From positions 1 through 64,000 of the forward strand of contig NZ_WHUF01000001.1 of the NCBI RefSeq assembly GCF_009380165.1: a stretch of DNA of 64,000 bases. Reading direction: 5' to 3'. Below are positions 24,325 to 33,572 of this stretch, one piece after another. Under the pieces are notes generated by a model. That model saw only the letters and a list, made by a program, of their open reading frames with translations, ran no database searches and had not been told where the DNA came from. The position numbers and the translations under genes were made by a program. The DNA is from Rugamonas rivuli. GTDB taxonomy: Bacteria; Pseudomonadota; Gammaproteobacteria; Burkholderiales; Burkholderiaceae_D. Position 1 is the stretch's first letter; each line of letters opens with the position of its first letter.

Positions 24325-25629
24325 TCAGTATGCGTGGCGGGTCAGCGGTTGCAAGTCAGGATCGGTCACGGTCGAGCCGGGATTGTTCAGTTCCTTGTGC
24401 AGCGTGTCGTGGTTCAGTTCTTTTTCCCAGTGCGATACCACCACCGAGGCGACGCCGTTGCCGACGAAGTTGGTCAGCGCGCGGCATTCGCTCATGAAGC
24501 GGTCGATGCCCAGGATCAGCGCCATGCCCGCCACCGGAATGGTCGGCACCACGGCCAGCGTCGCCGCCAGCGTGATGAAGCCGGCGCCGGTGATGCCCGA
24601 TGCTCCCTTGGAGGTCAGCATCGCCACGCCAAGGATGGTCAGTTCCTGCGTCAGGGTCAGGTCGGTGTTGGTGGCCTGGGCCACGAACAGGGCGGCCATG
24701 GTCATGTAGATGTTGGTGCCGTCCAGGTTGAACGAGTAGCCGGTCGGGACCACCAGGCCGACCACGGACTTGGAGCAGCCCAGGCGTTCCAGCTTGGTCA
24801 TCAGCGAAGGCAGGGCGCTTTCCGACGAGCTGGTGCCCAGCACGATCAGCAGTTCTTCCTTGATGTAGTTGATGAACTTGAAGATCGAGAAACCGGTCAG
24901 GCGGGCCACGGTGCCCAGCACCACCACCACGAACAGGCCGCAGGTCAGGTAGAAGCAGCCCATCAGCGTGGCCAGCGGTTTCAGCGAGGCGATGCCGTAT
25001 TTGCCGATGGTGAAGGCCATCGCGCCGAACGCGCCGATCGGTGCGACTTTCATGACGATGCCGACCACGCCGAAGATGGCCGCCGACAAATCGTCGATCA
25101 GCTTGGTGACTGGCTTGCCGCGCTCACCCAGCAGCGACAGCGAGAAGCCGAACAGGATGGCGATCAGCAGTACTTGCAGGATGTCGCCCTTGGCGAAGGC
25201 ATCGACCACGGTGTTCGGGATGATGTTCATCACGAAGTCGATGGTCGACTGATGCTTGGCTTTTTCGGTGAATTCGGCGATGGACTTGGTGTCCAGCGTG
25301 GCCGGGTCGGCGTTGAAGCCGGCGCCTGGGCGCACGATGTTGGCGACGAACAGGCCGATCACCAGCGCGAAAGTGGAAACCACTTCGAAATACAGCAGCG
25401 CCTTGCCGCCGACGCGGCCGATCTTCTTAACGTCCTGCATGCCGGCGATGCCGGAGACCACGGTGCAGAAAATCACCGGTGCGATGATCATCTTGATCAG
25501 CTTGATAAAGCCGTCGCCCAGCGGTTTCATCGCGACGGCGTCGGATGGGTAGAAGATGCCTAGCAGGATGCCGCAGGCAATGGCGAACAACACCTGGACG
25601 TATAGAATTTTGTAGAACGGCTTTTTCAC
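24325..25629 (-). CDS. dctA: C4-dicarboxylate transporter DctA
   Basis: This is a cation symporter of the DAACS family that imports succinate, fumarate and malate across the inner membrane. The product has 434 residues and eight or more hydrophobic segments. Family signatures include [19 protein letters not shown] (about 47-65), the Ser-rich reentrant loop [14 protein letters not shown] (about 260-273), and [20 protein letters not shown] (about 290-309). I choose the GTG at 25629 because AGGAG lies properly before it; an ATG at 25665 would add 12 untypical residues. Confidence 0.95.
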   Translation of the reverse strand: MKKPFYKILYVQVLFAIACGILLGIFYPSDAVAMKPLGDGFIKLIKMIIAPVIFCTVVSGIAGMQDVKKIGRVGGKALLYFEVVSTFALVIGLFVANIVRPGAGFNADPATLDTKSIAEFTEKAKHQSTIDFVMNIIPNTVVDAFAKGDILQVLLIAILFGFSLSLLGERGKPVTKLIDDLSAAIFGVVGIVMKVAPIGAFGAMAFTIGKYGIASLKPLATLMGCFYLTCGLFVVVVLGTVARLTGFSIFKFINYIKEELLIVLGTSSSESALPSLMTKLERLGCSKSVVGLVVPTGYSFNLDGTNIYMTMAALFVAQATNTDLTLTQELTILGVAMLTSKGASGITGAGFITLAATLAVVPTIPVAGMALILGIDRFMSECRALTNFVGNGVASVVVSHWEKELNHDTLHKELNNPGSTVTDPDLQPLTRHAY

Positions 25630-25734
25630 GGGGTCTCCTCGCGTTTCTGGTGAGGAGACCATCATCCGTCAAAATATCAGACATCACTATTGTGGTTAAC
25701 CGCATTCACAACTGTGATATCTCTTATGTAAGAC

Positions 25735-26529
25735 TTATTGAGCGACCCAGCCGCCGTCCATATTCCATGCCACGCCGCGCACTTGCTTGGCGGCGTCGCT
25801 GCACAGGAACACGGCCAGCGCGCCCAGCTCTTCCGGCGTGACGAATTCGCCGGATGGCTGCTTGTCGGCCAGCAGCGCTTTCTTGGCGTCCTCGTTGCTG
25901 ATGCTGTCCTTGGCGGCGCGCGCGTCGACCTGCTTCTGCACCAGCGGCGTCAGCACGAAGCCGGGGCAGATCGCGTTGACGGTGACGCCCGTGGTGGCGG
26001 TCTCCAGCGCGGCGGCCTTGGTCAGACCGATCAGGCCGTGCTTGGCGGCGACATAGGCCGACTTGCCGGCCGACGCCACCAGCCCGTGGGTGGACGCCAG
26101 GTTGATGATGCGGCCCCAGTTGTTGGCGCGCATGCGCGGCAGTACCAGGCGCGAGGTGTGGAACGCAGAGGTCAGATTGATGGCGATGATGGCGTCCCAT
26201 TTCTCGACCGGGAAGTCCTCGACATTGGCCACGTGCTGGATGCCGGCGTTGTTGACCAGCACATCGATGCCGCCGAACTTGTCGCCGGCGAAGGCGATCA
26301 TGCTTTCGATCTCGGCCGGCTTGGACATGTCGGCGTTGTGATAGGCGACCTGCACGCCGAATTCCTTGGCCAGGTCAACTTGCAGTTGGGCGATTTCGGC
26401 GGCGTCGCCGAAGCCGTTCAGCAGCACGTGCGCGCCTTCCGCCGCCAGCGTGCGGGCGATGCCCAGGCCGATGCCGGAGGTGGAGCCTGTCACCAGCGCC
26501 GTCTTGCCGCTCAAAGTCTTGTTTGCCAT
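25735..26529 (-). CDS. bdhA: 3-hydroxybutyrate dehydrogenase
   Basis: This enzyme oxidises (R)-3-hydroxybutyrate to acetoacetate with NAD, a step in PHB and ketone-body use. It is an SDR protein of 264 residues. The cofactor motif TGSTSGIGLGIA lies at about 14-25 and NNAGIQHVANVEDFP at about 90-104. The active-site Ser and YxxxK lie in STHGLVASAGKSAYVAAKHG (about 142-161), and PGFVLTPLVQKQ follows. The IQHV, THGLVAS and LTPLVQKQ patterns are typical of D-beta-hydroxybutyrate dehydrogenase. It is upstream of dctA on the same strand with a gap of about 105 bases. Confidence 0.93.
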   Translation of the reverse strand: MANKTLSGKTALVTGSTSGIGLGIARTLAAEGAHVLLNGFGDAAEIAQLQVDLAKEFGVQVAYHNADMSKPAEIESMIAFAGDKFGGIDVLVNNAGIQHVANVEDFPVEKWDAIIAINLTSAFHTSRLVLPRMRANNWGRIINLASTHGLVASAGKSAYVAAKHGLIGLTKAAALETATTGVTVNAICPGFVLTPLVQKQVDARAAKDSISNEDAKKALLADKQPSGEFVTPEELGALAVFLCSDAAKQVRGVAWNMDGGWVAQ

Positions 26530-26663
26530 AGTGTCCTCTGGAGGGTTGGAGATTAAAGTCCTGCTGCGCTACACTTCGGTAGGATTTTAAGCGTAACGCC
26601 CGGTAAAATGGTATTTCTGAACATCATTACATAAAACACTATAAAAACCACCAAGGAAGCCGC

Positions 26664-27542
26664 ATGTTCGAAGCAAAAATAAAGTCTGTTCAATGTCTGT
26701 CTCTGGCTGGTTTGCACCGCATGTCTTACAAGGAGTGGGGCGATGAGAGCAACCCCAATGTGCTGATCTGTGTACACGGCGTGACCCGCGTCGGCGACGA
26801 TTTCGACGCCATGGCGCGTGCGCTGGCCAATGACTACCGCGTGATCTGCCCCGACGTCGTCGGCCGCGGCCGTTCCGATTGGCTGAAGAACCCGCAGCTG
26901 TACCGCATTCCCCAGTATGTCAGCGATATCGTCACCCTGCTGGCGCGCGTGCTGCCGGACGGTGAAAAATCCAGCGTCGACTGGTTCGGCACCTCGATGG
27001 GCGGCCTGATCGGCCTGGGCTTGGCCTCGCTGCCGGACAACCCGATCCGCAAGCTGGTGCTCAACGATATCGGCCCGGTGCTGGCGCCGATGGCGCTGCA
27101 GCGCATCGGCGACTACATCGGCCAGGATCTGCGCTTCAACACCTTCGACGAAGCGGCCAAGTTCATCCGCGACGTCTCGCTGACCTTCGGCGAGCACACC
27201 GAGGAGGAATGGCATAAACTGGCGACCGACGTGCTGCGTCAGGATAAAGACGGCAAATGGGTGCGCCACTACGATATGGGCCTGGCCTTGCCGTTCCGCT
27301 CGGCGACGCCGGAATCGGCCGAAGCCGACGAGGCGATGCTGTGGGCCGCCTACGATGCGATCCGCTGCCCGACCTTGCTGGTGCGCGGCGCCGAGTCCGA
27401 TCTGCTGTCGCCGGAAACCGCGGCCCTGATGACGCAGCGCGGCCCCAAAGCCAGGCTGGTGGAAATCGCCGGTGTCGGCCATGCGCCGACCTTCATTCAC
27501 GACGACCAGATCGCGATCGTCAAGCAATTCCTGTTGGGTTAA
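26664..27542 (+). CDS. Alpha/beta hydrolase
   Basis: This is a cytoplasmic alpha/beta-fold hydrolase of 292 residues. The oxyanion region is CVHGV (about 36-40), the nucleophile elbow is GTSMGG (Ser111), and the catalytic His is in GVGHAPTF (about 271). An acid residue probably lies in VRGAESDLLSPET. The substrate is unknown; proximity to 3-hydroxybutyrate and CoA-transferase genes would fit an ester or oligomer hydrolase, but nothing in the sequence proves this. AAGGA precedes the start. It is followed 16 bases later by the RidA-like gene, probably in one operon that continues into relA. Confidence 0.88.
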   Translation: MFEAKIKSVQCLSLAGLHRMSYKEWGDESNPNVLICVHGVTRVGDDFDAMARALANDYRVICPDVVGRGRSDWLKNPQLYRIPQYVSDIVTLLARVLPDGEKSSVDWFGTSMGGLIGLGLASLPDNPIRKLVLNDIGPVLAPMALQRIGDYIGQDLRFNTFDEAAKFIRDVSLTFGEHTEEEWHKLATDVLRQDKDGKWVRHYDMGLALPFRSATPESAEADEAMLWAAYDAIRCPTLLVRGAESDLLSPETAALMTQRGPKARLVEIAGVGHAPTFIHDDQIAIVKQFLLG

Positions 27543-27558
27543 TGTAAAGAAGAAAAGT

Positions 27559-27909
27559 ATGGAAATCAAACGACTGCATGTAGGCAAACGCCTGTCCGAA
27601 GTGGCCATCCACAACGGCACCGTCTATCTGGCTGGCCAGATTGCCGACGACAAGACGCAGGACATCAAAGGCCAGACCCGCGAAGTGCTGGGTCATATCG
27701 ACCGTCTGCTGGCCGAGGCCGGCAGCGACAAGACCTGCATTCTCAGCACCACCATCTACATCGCTGACCTGGCCGATTTCGCCGGCATGAACGAAGAGTG
27801 GGACGCCTGGGTGCCGAGCGGCCACACGCCGCCGCGCGCCACGGTGGAAGCCAAACTGGCCGATCCGGCATGGCGCGTGGAGATCATCGTCGTCGCGGCG
27901 CAGCGCTAG
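27559..27909 (+). CDS. RidA family protein (YjgF/YER057c/UK114)
   Basis: RidA proteins hydrolyse reactive enamine/imine intermediates from PLP enzymes. This product has 116 residues. It shows VYLAGQIADDKTQDIKGQTR and, near the C-terminus, PPRATVEAKLADPAWRVEII, where the Arg of PxRxxVE binds the substrate carboxylate. The start at 27559 follows AAGAAAAGT; a longer in-frame start at 27472 would lie inside the hydrolase gene. Some RidA subfamilies have no deaminase activity, so the exact substrate is open. Confidence 0.88.
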   Translation: MEIKRLHVGKRLSEVAIHNGTVYLAGQIADDKTQDIKGQTREVLGHIDRLLAEAGSDKTCILSTTIYIADLADFAGMNEEWDAWVPSGHTPPRATVEAKLADPAWRVEIIVVAAQR

Positions 27910-27916
27910 GGGCATC

Positions 27917-30169
27917 ATGGTTTCTATCACCGCGCTTACGAGCGTCACGTCGGAGCAGCTGGTCCAGGGCCTGTCGCCCGACGATAGCGCGCGCATGCTG
28001 GCGGCGCTGGATTTTGCCAGCGATGCCTACGGCGACAAGGTCTGCGTCAGCGGCCAGCCAGCCATCGACTTCGCGGTCGGCGTGGCCAGCACGCTGGCCT
28101 TCATGCGCACCGACGTCGAGACCCGCATCGCCGGCCTGATGTTCGAACTGACGCTGCTCGACACGGCGCAGGCGCCCATCATCGAACCGCGTTTCGGCCA
28201 TGAGGTCAGCGAGCTGGTGGCCGGCGTGCGCCAGCTGATACGGCTGCGCGAACTGACGCAAACTCAGGGCCCGCAAGGCGCCGCTTCACGCGGCCGCAAC
28301 GCCGCGCAGATGGCTGTGGCGCAAGTCGAAACGCTGCGCAAGATGCTGCTGGCGATGGCCTCGGACATGCGCGTGGTGCTGGTGCGCCTGGCGTCCTGCG
28401 TGACGACCTTGCGCTACTTCGCCGACATCAAGCTGTTCAACGACATGACCTGCGCCTACGGCCGCGAAACGCTGGACCTGTACGCGCCGCTGGCCAACCG
28501 CCTGGGGATCTGGCAGCTCAAGTGGGAGCTGGAGGATCTGTCGTTCCGCTTCATCGAGCCGGAAGCCTACAAGCGCATCGCCAAGATGCTGGAAGAGAAG
28601 CGCATGATGCGCGAGGGTTTCGTCACCTCGTCGATCGCGCGCCTGCAATCGGAAATGTCGGCGGCCGGCATCCAGGCCGAAGTGTTCGGACGGCCCAAGC
28701 ACATCTACTCCATCTGGAGCAAGATGAAGGGCAAGGAACTGGACTTCACCGACCTGTACGACGTGCGCGCCTTCCGCGTGATCGTGGCCGACGTCAAGAC
28801 CTGCTACACGGTGCTGGGCGTGGTGCACAACATCTGGACGCCGATCCCGAAAGAATTCGACGACTACATCTCGCGGCCGAAATCGAACGGCTACCAATCG
28901 CTGCACACGGTGGTGACGGCGGAAGACGGCCGGCCGCTGGAAGTGCAGATCCGCACGCAGGAAATGCACGGCTTCGCCGAGTACGGCGTGGCGGCGCACT
29001 GGCGCTACAAGGAGGCGGGCGGCTCCAACTTCGCCGGCCAGAAGTACGACGAGAAAATCGCCTGGCTGCGCCAGCTGCTGGCTTGGAAAACCGATGTCGC
29101 TGACGCGGTGGTCGGGCAGGAAGAGCAGCAGCGCGAGTGGGTCGAGAAGCTCAAGTCTGCCGCGCTGGACGACCGCATCTTCGTGCTGACGCCGCAGGCG
29201 CGGGTGCTGGAATTGCCGGTCGGCGCAACGCCGGTCGATTTTGCCTATCACCTGCACAGCGATGTCGGCCACCGCTGCCGTGGCGCGCGCGTCGATGGCG
29301 TGATGGTGCCGCTGAACACACCGCTGAAAAACGGCCAGACCTGCGAGATCATCACCGCCAAGGGCGCGCCGGGTACGGCGGGTCCGTCGCGCGACTGGCT
29401 CAGCGATGAATACACGGTGGCGACGCGCACGCGCTCCAAGATCCGCGCCTGGTTCCACGCCATCGACATGCAGGAAACGCTGTCGCACGGCCGCGCGATG
29501 GTGGAGAAATCCCTGCAGCGCGAAGGCAAGACTGCGGTCAACCTGGAGGCGCTGGCCAACAAGCTGGGCTTCGCCAAGGTGGATGACCTGTTCCTGTCGG
29601 TGGGCAAGGATGAATTCAGCCTGCGCCATGTCGAGCAAGCCTTGCACGATACGGGCGAGCCGACCGAGCCGGAAGACGCTGTGGTGCTGGGCAAGAGCAA
29701 GGCATCGAGCGTGGACCAGGGGGCCAAGTCGGGCGTGCTGGTGGTGGGCACCGATGGCTTGATGACGCAGCTGGCCAAGTGCTGCAAGCCTGCGCCGCCC
29801 GACGGCATCGTCGGCTTCGTCACGCGCGGCAAGGGTGTGTCGATCCACCGCACCACGTGCAAGAACTTCGCCGAGATGCGCGCCAAGGCGCCGGAGCGGG
29901 TCATCGTGACCGAATGGGGCCGTGCCGGATCGGACACGGTCTACCCGGTCGACATCTTCATCCTGGCGGGCGACCGTCAGGGTCTGCTGCGCGATATTTC
30001 GGAGATTTTCTCGCGCGAGAAAATCAACGTTATCGGCGTCAACACGCAAAGCGCGAAAGGCTTTGCGCGCATGACCTTCACGGCCGAGATCGGCGCCACC
30101 GCGCAGCTGCAAAAAGCGCTGAACGCCATCGCCGAAGTCACGGGCGTGCAGGAAGCCCGCCGCGCTTAG
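27917..30169 (+). CDS. relA: (p)ppGpp synthetase RelA
   Basis: RelA makes (p)ppGpp on stalled ribosomes during amino-acid starvation. The product has 750 residues. The N-terminal hydrolase-like domain has lost the His-Asp metal site: the place of the usual LHDTVED reads MFELTLLDTAQ. The synthetase domain (about 235-370) has RPKHIYSIWSKMKGKELDFT and the acidic EFDDYISRPKSNGYQSLHT, the RelA-type EXDD rather than the SpoT-type basic motif. A TGS domain (from about 415), a Cys-containing zinc-finger-like stretch (QLAKCCKPAPPDGIVGF) and a C-terminal ACT domain follow. It overlaps the convergent GST gene by 4 bases. Confidence 0.95.
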   Translation: MVSITALTSVTSEQLVQGLSPDDSARMLAALDFASDAYGDKVCVSGQPAIDFAVGVASTLAFMRTDVETRIAGLMFELTLLDTAQAPIIEPRFGHEVSELVAGVRQLIRLRELTQTQGPQGAASRGRNAAQMAVAQVETLRKMLLAMASDMRVVLVRLASCVTTLRYFADIKLFNDMTCAYGRETLDLYAPLANRLGIWQLKWELEDLSFRFIEPEAYKRIAKMLEEKRMMREGFVTSSIARLQSEMSAAGIQAEVFGRPKHIYSIWSKMKGKELDFTDLYDVRAFRVIVADVKTCYTVLGVVHNIWTPIPKEFDDYISRPKSNGYQSLHTVVTAEDGRPLEVQIRTQEMHGFAEYGVAAHWRYKEAGGSNFAGQKYDEKIAWLRQLLAWKTDVADAVVGQEEQQREWVEKLKSAALDDRIFVLTPQARVLELPVGATPVDFAYHLHSDVGHRCRGARVDGVMVPLNTPLKNGQTCEIITAKGAPGTAGPSRDWLSDEYTVATRTRSKIRAWFHAIDMQETLSHGRAMVEKSLQREGKTAVNLEALANKLGFAKVDDLFLSVGKDEFSLRHVEQALHDTGEPTEPEDAVVLGKSKASSVDQGAKSGVLVVGTDGLMTQLAKCCKPAPPDGIVGFVTRGKGVSIHRTTCKNFAEMRAKAPERVIVTEWGRAGSDTVYPVDIFILAGDRQGLLRDISEIFSREKINVIGVNTQSAKGFARMTFTAEIGATAQLQKALNAIAEVTGVQEARRA

Positions 30170-30774
30170 GGCGCTTCGGCTTCAGCCCGTATCGCCGCCT
30201 GCACCGATGGGCGGGCGGTGATACGGCTTTCGTAGGCGGCGACGGCCGGCCATGGGCTCAGGCTAATCTCGAAGAACTTGAACCAGCCCAGCACCGTGTA
30301 CAGATAGGCGTCGGCGATGCTGAACTTGTCGCCCAGCAGATAGGCTTGCTGCTGGAGTGTGGTGTCCAGCAGCGTCACGCGCTTCGCCAGTTTGTCGCGG
30401 AAGATGGCGCGTGCGGCTTCCGGCAAGGCGCTGTTGAACAGCGGCGCGGCGCCGGCATGGATCTCACTGCTGATGAAGCCCAGCCATTCCTGCAGCCGCA
30501 CGCGTTGCCAGCTGCCCTGCGGCGGCGCCAGTTCCGCCGTCGGCTTCAAGTCCGCCAGATATTGCACGATGGCCGAGCCCTCGGTCAGCACTTCTCCATT
30601 CCCCAGTTCCAGCGCTGCGACATAGCCCTTCGGGTTGATGCTGCGGAAGTCCCTGCCGTCGCTCGTCAGCTTGGTTTGATTGTCGACCCGTATCAGTTCA
30701 TAGGCCAGCCCCAGTTCCTGCAGCACGATGTGTGGCGAGAGCGAGCAGGTGTGCGGTGCGAAATATAGTTTCAT
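30166..30774 (-). CDS. Glutathione S-transferase family protein
   Basis: This cytosolic GST-fold protein has 202 residues. The N-terminal thioredoxin-like domain begins MKLYFAPHTCSLSPHIVLQE, with the catalytic Cys/Ser region of beta-class bacterial GSTs (Cys10, Ser11), and includes PKGYVAALEL and EGSAIVQYLAD for glutathione binding. The C-terminal helical domain has YLLGDKFSIADAYLYTVLGW. The start at 30774 (MKLY) is preferred over an ATG four codons upstream. It is tail-to-tail with relA and divergent from the LysR gene. The substrate is unknown. Confidence 0.9.
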   Translation of the reverse strand: MKLYFAPHTCSLSPHIVLQELGLAYELIRVDNQTKLTSDGRDFRSINPKGYVAALELGNGEVLTEGSAIVQYLADLKPTAELAPPQGSWQRVRLQEWLGFISSEIHAGAAPLFNSALPEAARAIFRDKLAKRVTLLDTTLQQQAYLLGDKFSIADAYLYTVLGWFKFFEISLSPWPAVAAYESRITARPSVQAAIRAEAEAP

Positions 30775-30867
30775 ATCGGATTCCATAAAAACGGTGAGTC
30801 CTCACTGTAGGCATCCGGCGTATGGCTGTAAAATTAATGCCTCATAAAACAGGTATCAGGTTTTCTA

Positions 30868-31737
30868 ATGATGAATTTGTCCCACTGGCGCGTGCTGGTC
30901 GCGGCTGCGGACGCGGGCAACATCTCGCGGGCGGCGGAGCAGGTCGGCATCACGCAATCCGGCGCCAGTCAGGCCATCGCTCAGATGGAAGCGTCGTTGG
31001 GTGCGCCGCTGTTGGTGCGCGATCGACGCGCAGTCGGCGTCACCGCGTTCGGCGAGCAGGTGGTCACGCATGCGCGCGCGATGCTGGCGCAGTTCGATGC
31101 GATCCGCTCGCTGTCGCATGCCGCGCAAGGCTTGCATGCGGGTCGCATCCGGCTGGCCAGTTTCCCGTCCCTGCTGACGACGGTGTTGCCGCCTTTGCTG
31201 AGCGCCTTCAAGCGCAGCCATCCCGGCATCGATGTGGTAGCGCTGGAGGGTACGGACGAGGAGGTGGAGCAATGGCTGGCGGCCGATACGATAGAGCTGG
31301 GCGTGTTACTGAACCCGGCGCCGCAGCGGCAGGCGGTCATCATCGGGCGCGATGCGTGGGTGGCGGTGCTGCCGTCCCATCATGCGCTGGGACGCCGTTC
31401 AAGCGAGCAGGGCGTGGCGCTGGATGAACTGGCGGGCCAGCCTTTCGTGCTGGCGACCGGAGGTTGTGAGGTCAACGCGCGCAGCCTGGTCATGCAGGAG
31501 GGCTTGATGCTGTCGGATATTCGCGTCACGGTGCGCGACCTGGGCAGTGCGGCGGTGCTGGTGAGGGAAGGGCTGGGCGTATCCATCATTCCCGAATCCG
31601 CGCTGCCGGAAGACAGGCGTGGCCTGCGCGTCATGCAATTGGAGCCGCGCCGTTATCGGGAGTTTGGCCTGGTCAGTTCGCAGGCGGGCCGCGCATCGGC
31701 CGCCGTGCAAACTTTTCTTGACGGCCTTAGCCGATGA
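30868..31737 (+). CDS. LysR family transcriptional regulator
   Basis: This regulator has 289 residues. The N-terminal winged helix-turn-helix is clear (SRAAEQVGITQSGASQAIAQ, about 18-37, then LGAPLLVRDRRAVGVTAFGE). A periplasmic-binding-like effector domain spans about 90-285, with the phrase VREGLGVSIIPESAL typical of the family. It is divergent from the GST gene across about 90 bases, the usual arrangement for a LysR regulator and its target, so it may control that gene. The effector is unknown. Its end overlaps the convergent CAT-like gene by 11 bases. Confidence 0.92.
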   Translation: MMNLSHWRVLVAAADAGNISRAAEQVGITQSGASQAIAQMEASLGAPLLVRDRRAVGVTAFGEQVVTHARAMLAQFDAIRSLSHAAQGLHAGRIRLASFPSLLTTVLPPLLSAFKRSHPGIDVVALEGTDEEVEQWLAADTIELGVLLNPAPQRQAVIIGRDAWVAVLPSHHALGRRSSEQGVALDELAGQPFVLATGGCEVNARSLVMQEGLMLSDIRVTVRDLGSAAVLVREGLGVSIIPESALPEDRRGLRVMQLEPRRYREFGLVSSQAGRASAAVQTFLDGLSR

Positions 31738-32368
31738 TGTGGGCCGCCCGCGCCGCGATGGCCTGGGCCAGCAGGTGCACGTGGTAGCCGTCGACGAAAC
31801 CGTGGTGGGCCAGCACCGACATGTTCACGCTTAACTTACCATCGTCGCGCGGGTCGCTGAAGCGGCCCCAGGCCAGCGATGGAATGTCGTAGCTCTTGTG
31901 CTGATAGATCGGATGTTCGATCGCCACCAGCTTCAGCCACGGCATGCAGGTGATGTGGACGTTGCGTCTCTTGTCCAGCGGGCTCAACGCCTCGGTGCTG
32001 TTGACCAGCACATCGCTGGATTCGGCGAACTTCTTCGCCTCCAGGCTGCGCGCGACGAATTCGCGCAGATCCGACGAGCGCTGGAAGCGCGCGAAGTTCA
32101 AGTTGTTGTCCTGGTTGAGCACGGTGTACGAGGCCATGAAGTCATCGATCTTGATGACCTCGCCTTCGAAGACGCGGTACATGAAGTTGTCGATTTCCTT
32201 GAGCGAGTTGAGTACGCAATACAGGAAGACATGGAACGGCGGCAGCTTGTTCGCCTTGCAGAAAGGCCGGAAGTCCGGCACTTCCAGCTCGAAGCTCAGG
32301 TTGACCAGCGGGTTTTCAAAGGAAGCAAAGGCATTGTATCGGTCGCGGCGTTTTTCAAAATTATGCAT
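31727..32368 (-). CDS. Chloramphenicol acetyltransferase-like protein
   Basis: This is a type A CAT-fold acyltransferase of 213 residues, the usual CAT length. The catalytic His motif HHGFVDGYHV near residues 188-197 matches the HHxxxDGxH pattern, and SLAWGRFS precedes it, as TWGKY does in CAT. The start MHNFEKRRDRYNAFASFE resembles the CAT opening around an aromatic-rich helix. The central region differs from classical resistance enzymes (LKLVAIEHP where CAT I has a Ser-rich strand), so chloramphenicol may not be the substrate. The gene overlaps the upstream CDF gene by 8 bases. Confidence 0.8.
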   Translation of the reverse strand: MHNFEKRRDRYNAFASFENPLVNLSFELEVPDFRPFCKANKLPPFHVFLYCVLNSLKEIDNFMYRVFEGEVIKIDDFMASYTVLNQDNNLNFARFQRSSDLREFVARSLEAKKFAESSDVLVNSTEALSPLDKRRNVHITCMPWLKLVAIEHPIYQHKSYDIPSLAWGRFSDPRDDGKLSVNMSVLAHHGFVDGYHVHLLAQAIAARAAHIIG

Positions 32369-33308
32369 TGTGTGCTACTTCAGCTTGTAAAGTGATGTGG
32401 TCGATGCCATGCTTTTCCAGCAGCATGGCTTTGATGGCTTGCAGGATGTCGGGCCAGCGGGCGAGGTCGTCGATCTCGACGTGGCCGATCAGCGCCGGCT
32501 GGCCTGGCGACATGTCCCATACGTGCAGGTCGTGCACGGAGCGGACGCCGTCGATCTGCCCCAGGTCGGCGCCCACCTCCAGATAGTCGATGTGCTTGGG
32601 TACGCCTTCCATTAGGAAGTGATACGACTCGCGCAGCACGTCGATGGTGGACTTTAAAATCAGCAGCGCGACAAAGATCGACAGCAGCGGATCGATCTGC
32701 ATCCAGCCCGTGTAATAGATGACGGCGCCCGCAATCAGCGCGGCTACCGAACCCAGCAAGTCGCCGATGACGTTCACCAGCGCGGCGCGCGTATTCATAT
32801 TGCTGTCGCCACGGGACAGTATGTAGGCCAGCACCAGATTGATGAGCAGGCCGATGCCGGCGACGATGAAGACAGTCCCGCCTTGCACCTGCTGCGGTTG
32901 CGAGAAGCGTTGCACTGCCTCGTAGCCGATCCAGCCCACCAGCAACAGCAGCACCAGGCTGTTGACGAAAGCGGCCAGCGCCTCGGCGCGGCCGAAGCCG
33001 AACGAATGGCGTGCCGACGGCGGCCGTTTGGCGATCAGCTGCGCCAGCAAGGCCAGGCCCAGCGCGGCGGCGTCCGTCACCATGTGGCCGGCGTCGGAAA
33101 TCAAGGCCAGCGAATTGGACATGAAGCCCGTGACGACTTCGACGACAGCGAATCCCAGCGTCAACGCCAGCGACCATGCCAGCACGGATTGGCTGCGCTG
33201 CACATTGAAATGCACATGTTGGGCGTCGCCGTCGCGGTGCTCGTGCAGGTGGGCGGACGGGGAGGGGGGCAGCTCTACGCTAGTACTGGCGCGGGTTTCG
33301 GCTTGCAT
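32361..33308 (-). CDS. Cation diffusion facilitator metal exporter
   Basis: This inner-membrane proton-coupled divalent metal exporter has 315 residues. An N-terminal His-rich stretch (HLHEHRDGDAQHVHF, about 20-34) precedes six membrane helices. The first metal-site pair is H75-x3-D79 in SDAGHMVTDAAAL. The second pair is N179-x3-D183 in NVIGDLLGSV, where ZitB-type zinc exporters have His. The C-terminal cytoplasmic domain contains VRSVHDLHVWDMSPGQPAL. It is the first gene of a two-gene unit with the CAT-like protein. Metal specificity cannot be stated. Confidence 0.92.
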   Translation of the reverse strand: MQAETRASTSVELPPSPSAHLHEHRDGDAQHVHFNVQRSQSVLAWSLALTLGFAVVEVVTGFMSNSLALISDAGHMVTDAAALGLALLAQLIAKRPPSARHSFGFGRAEALAAFVNSLVLLLLVGWIGYEAVQRFSQPQQVQGGTVFIVAGIGLLINLVLAYILSRGDSNMNTRAALVNVIGDLLGSVAALIAGAVIYYTGWMQIDPLLSIFVALLILKSTIDVLRESYHFLMEGVPKHIDYLEVGADLGQIDGVRSVHDLHVWDMSPGQPALIGHVEIDDLARWPDILQAIKAMLLEKHGIDHITLQAEVAHNA

Positions 33309-33410
33309 CGGCTTCTTGTTGAAGTGGGAACAGCCATAGTTTAATGGATGCGGCTAACTCGCGTATCGCATCGTCATAGTGCATTTTGTAAATGTTTCCG
33401 AATTATGCCC

Positions 33411-33439
33411 TTGTTTTTCTTCGAATCGCTCTCTATAAT
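33411..33439 (+). promoter_or_regulatory. Sigma-70 promoter of the tRNA-Val genes
   Basis: TTGTTT (33411-33416) and a consensus TATAAT (33434-33439) are 17 bases apart. The first tRNA begins 11 bases after the -10 box. Confidence 0.75.
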
Positions 33440-33449
33440 GCTGGTCTTC

Positions 33450-33526
33450 GGGCGGTTAGTTCAGCTGGTTAGAATACTTGGTCGACATCCAAGGGGTCGC
33501 AGATTCGAATTCTGCACCGCCCACCA
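33450..33526 (+). tRNA. tRNA-Val(GAC), copy 1, with C33
   Basis: This is a 77-base cloverleaf ending in encoded CCA. The acceptor stem GGGCGGT/ACCGCCC is perfect. The D arm is GTTC/GAAT, the anticodon stem CTTGG/CCAAG is perfect, and the T arm is GCAGA/TCTGC with loop TTCGAAT. The anticodon loop is TCGACAT, giving anticodon GAC (33484-33486) and Val identity. The base before the anticodon, nearly always U33, is C here. Confidence 0.92.
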
Positions 33527-33572
33527 GATTACGTAGCACAGTAGTAAAAGCGCAGTAAAATAGTAGTACCAC

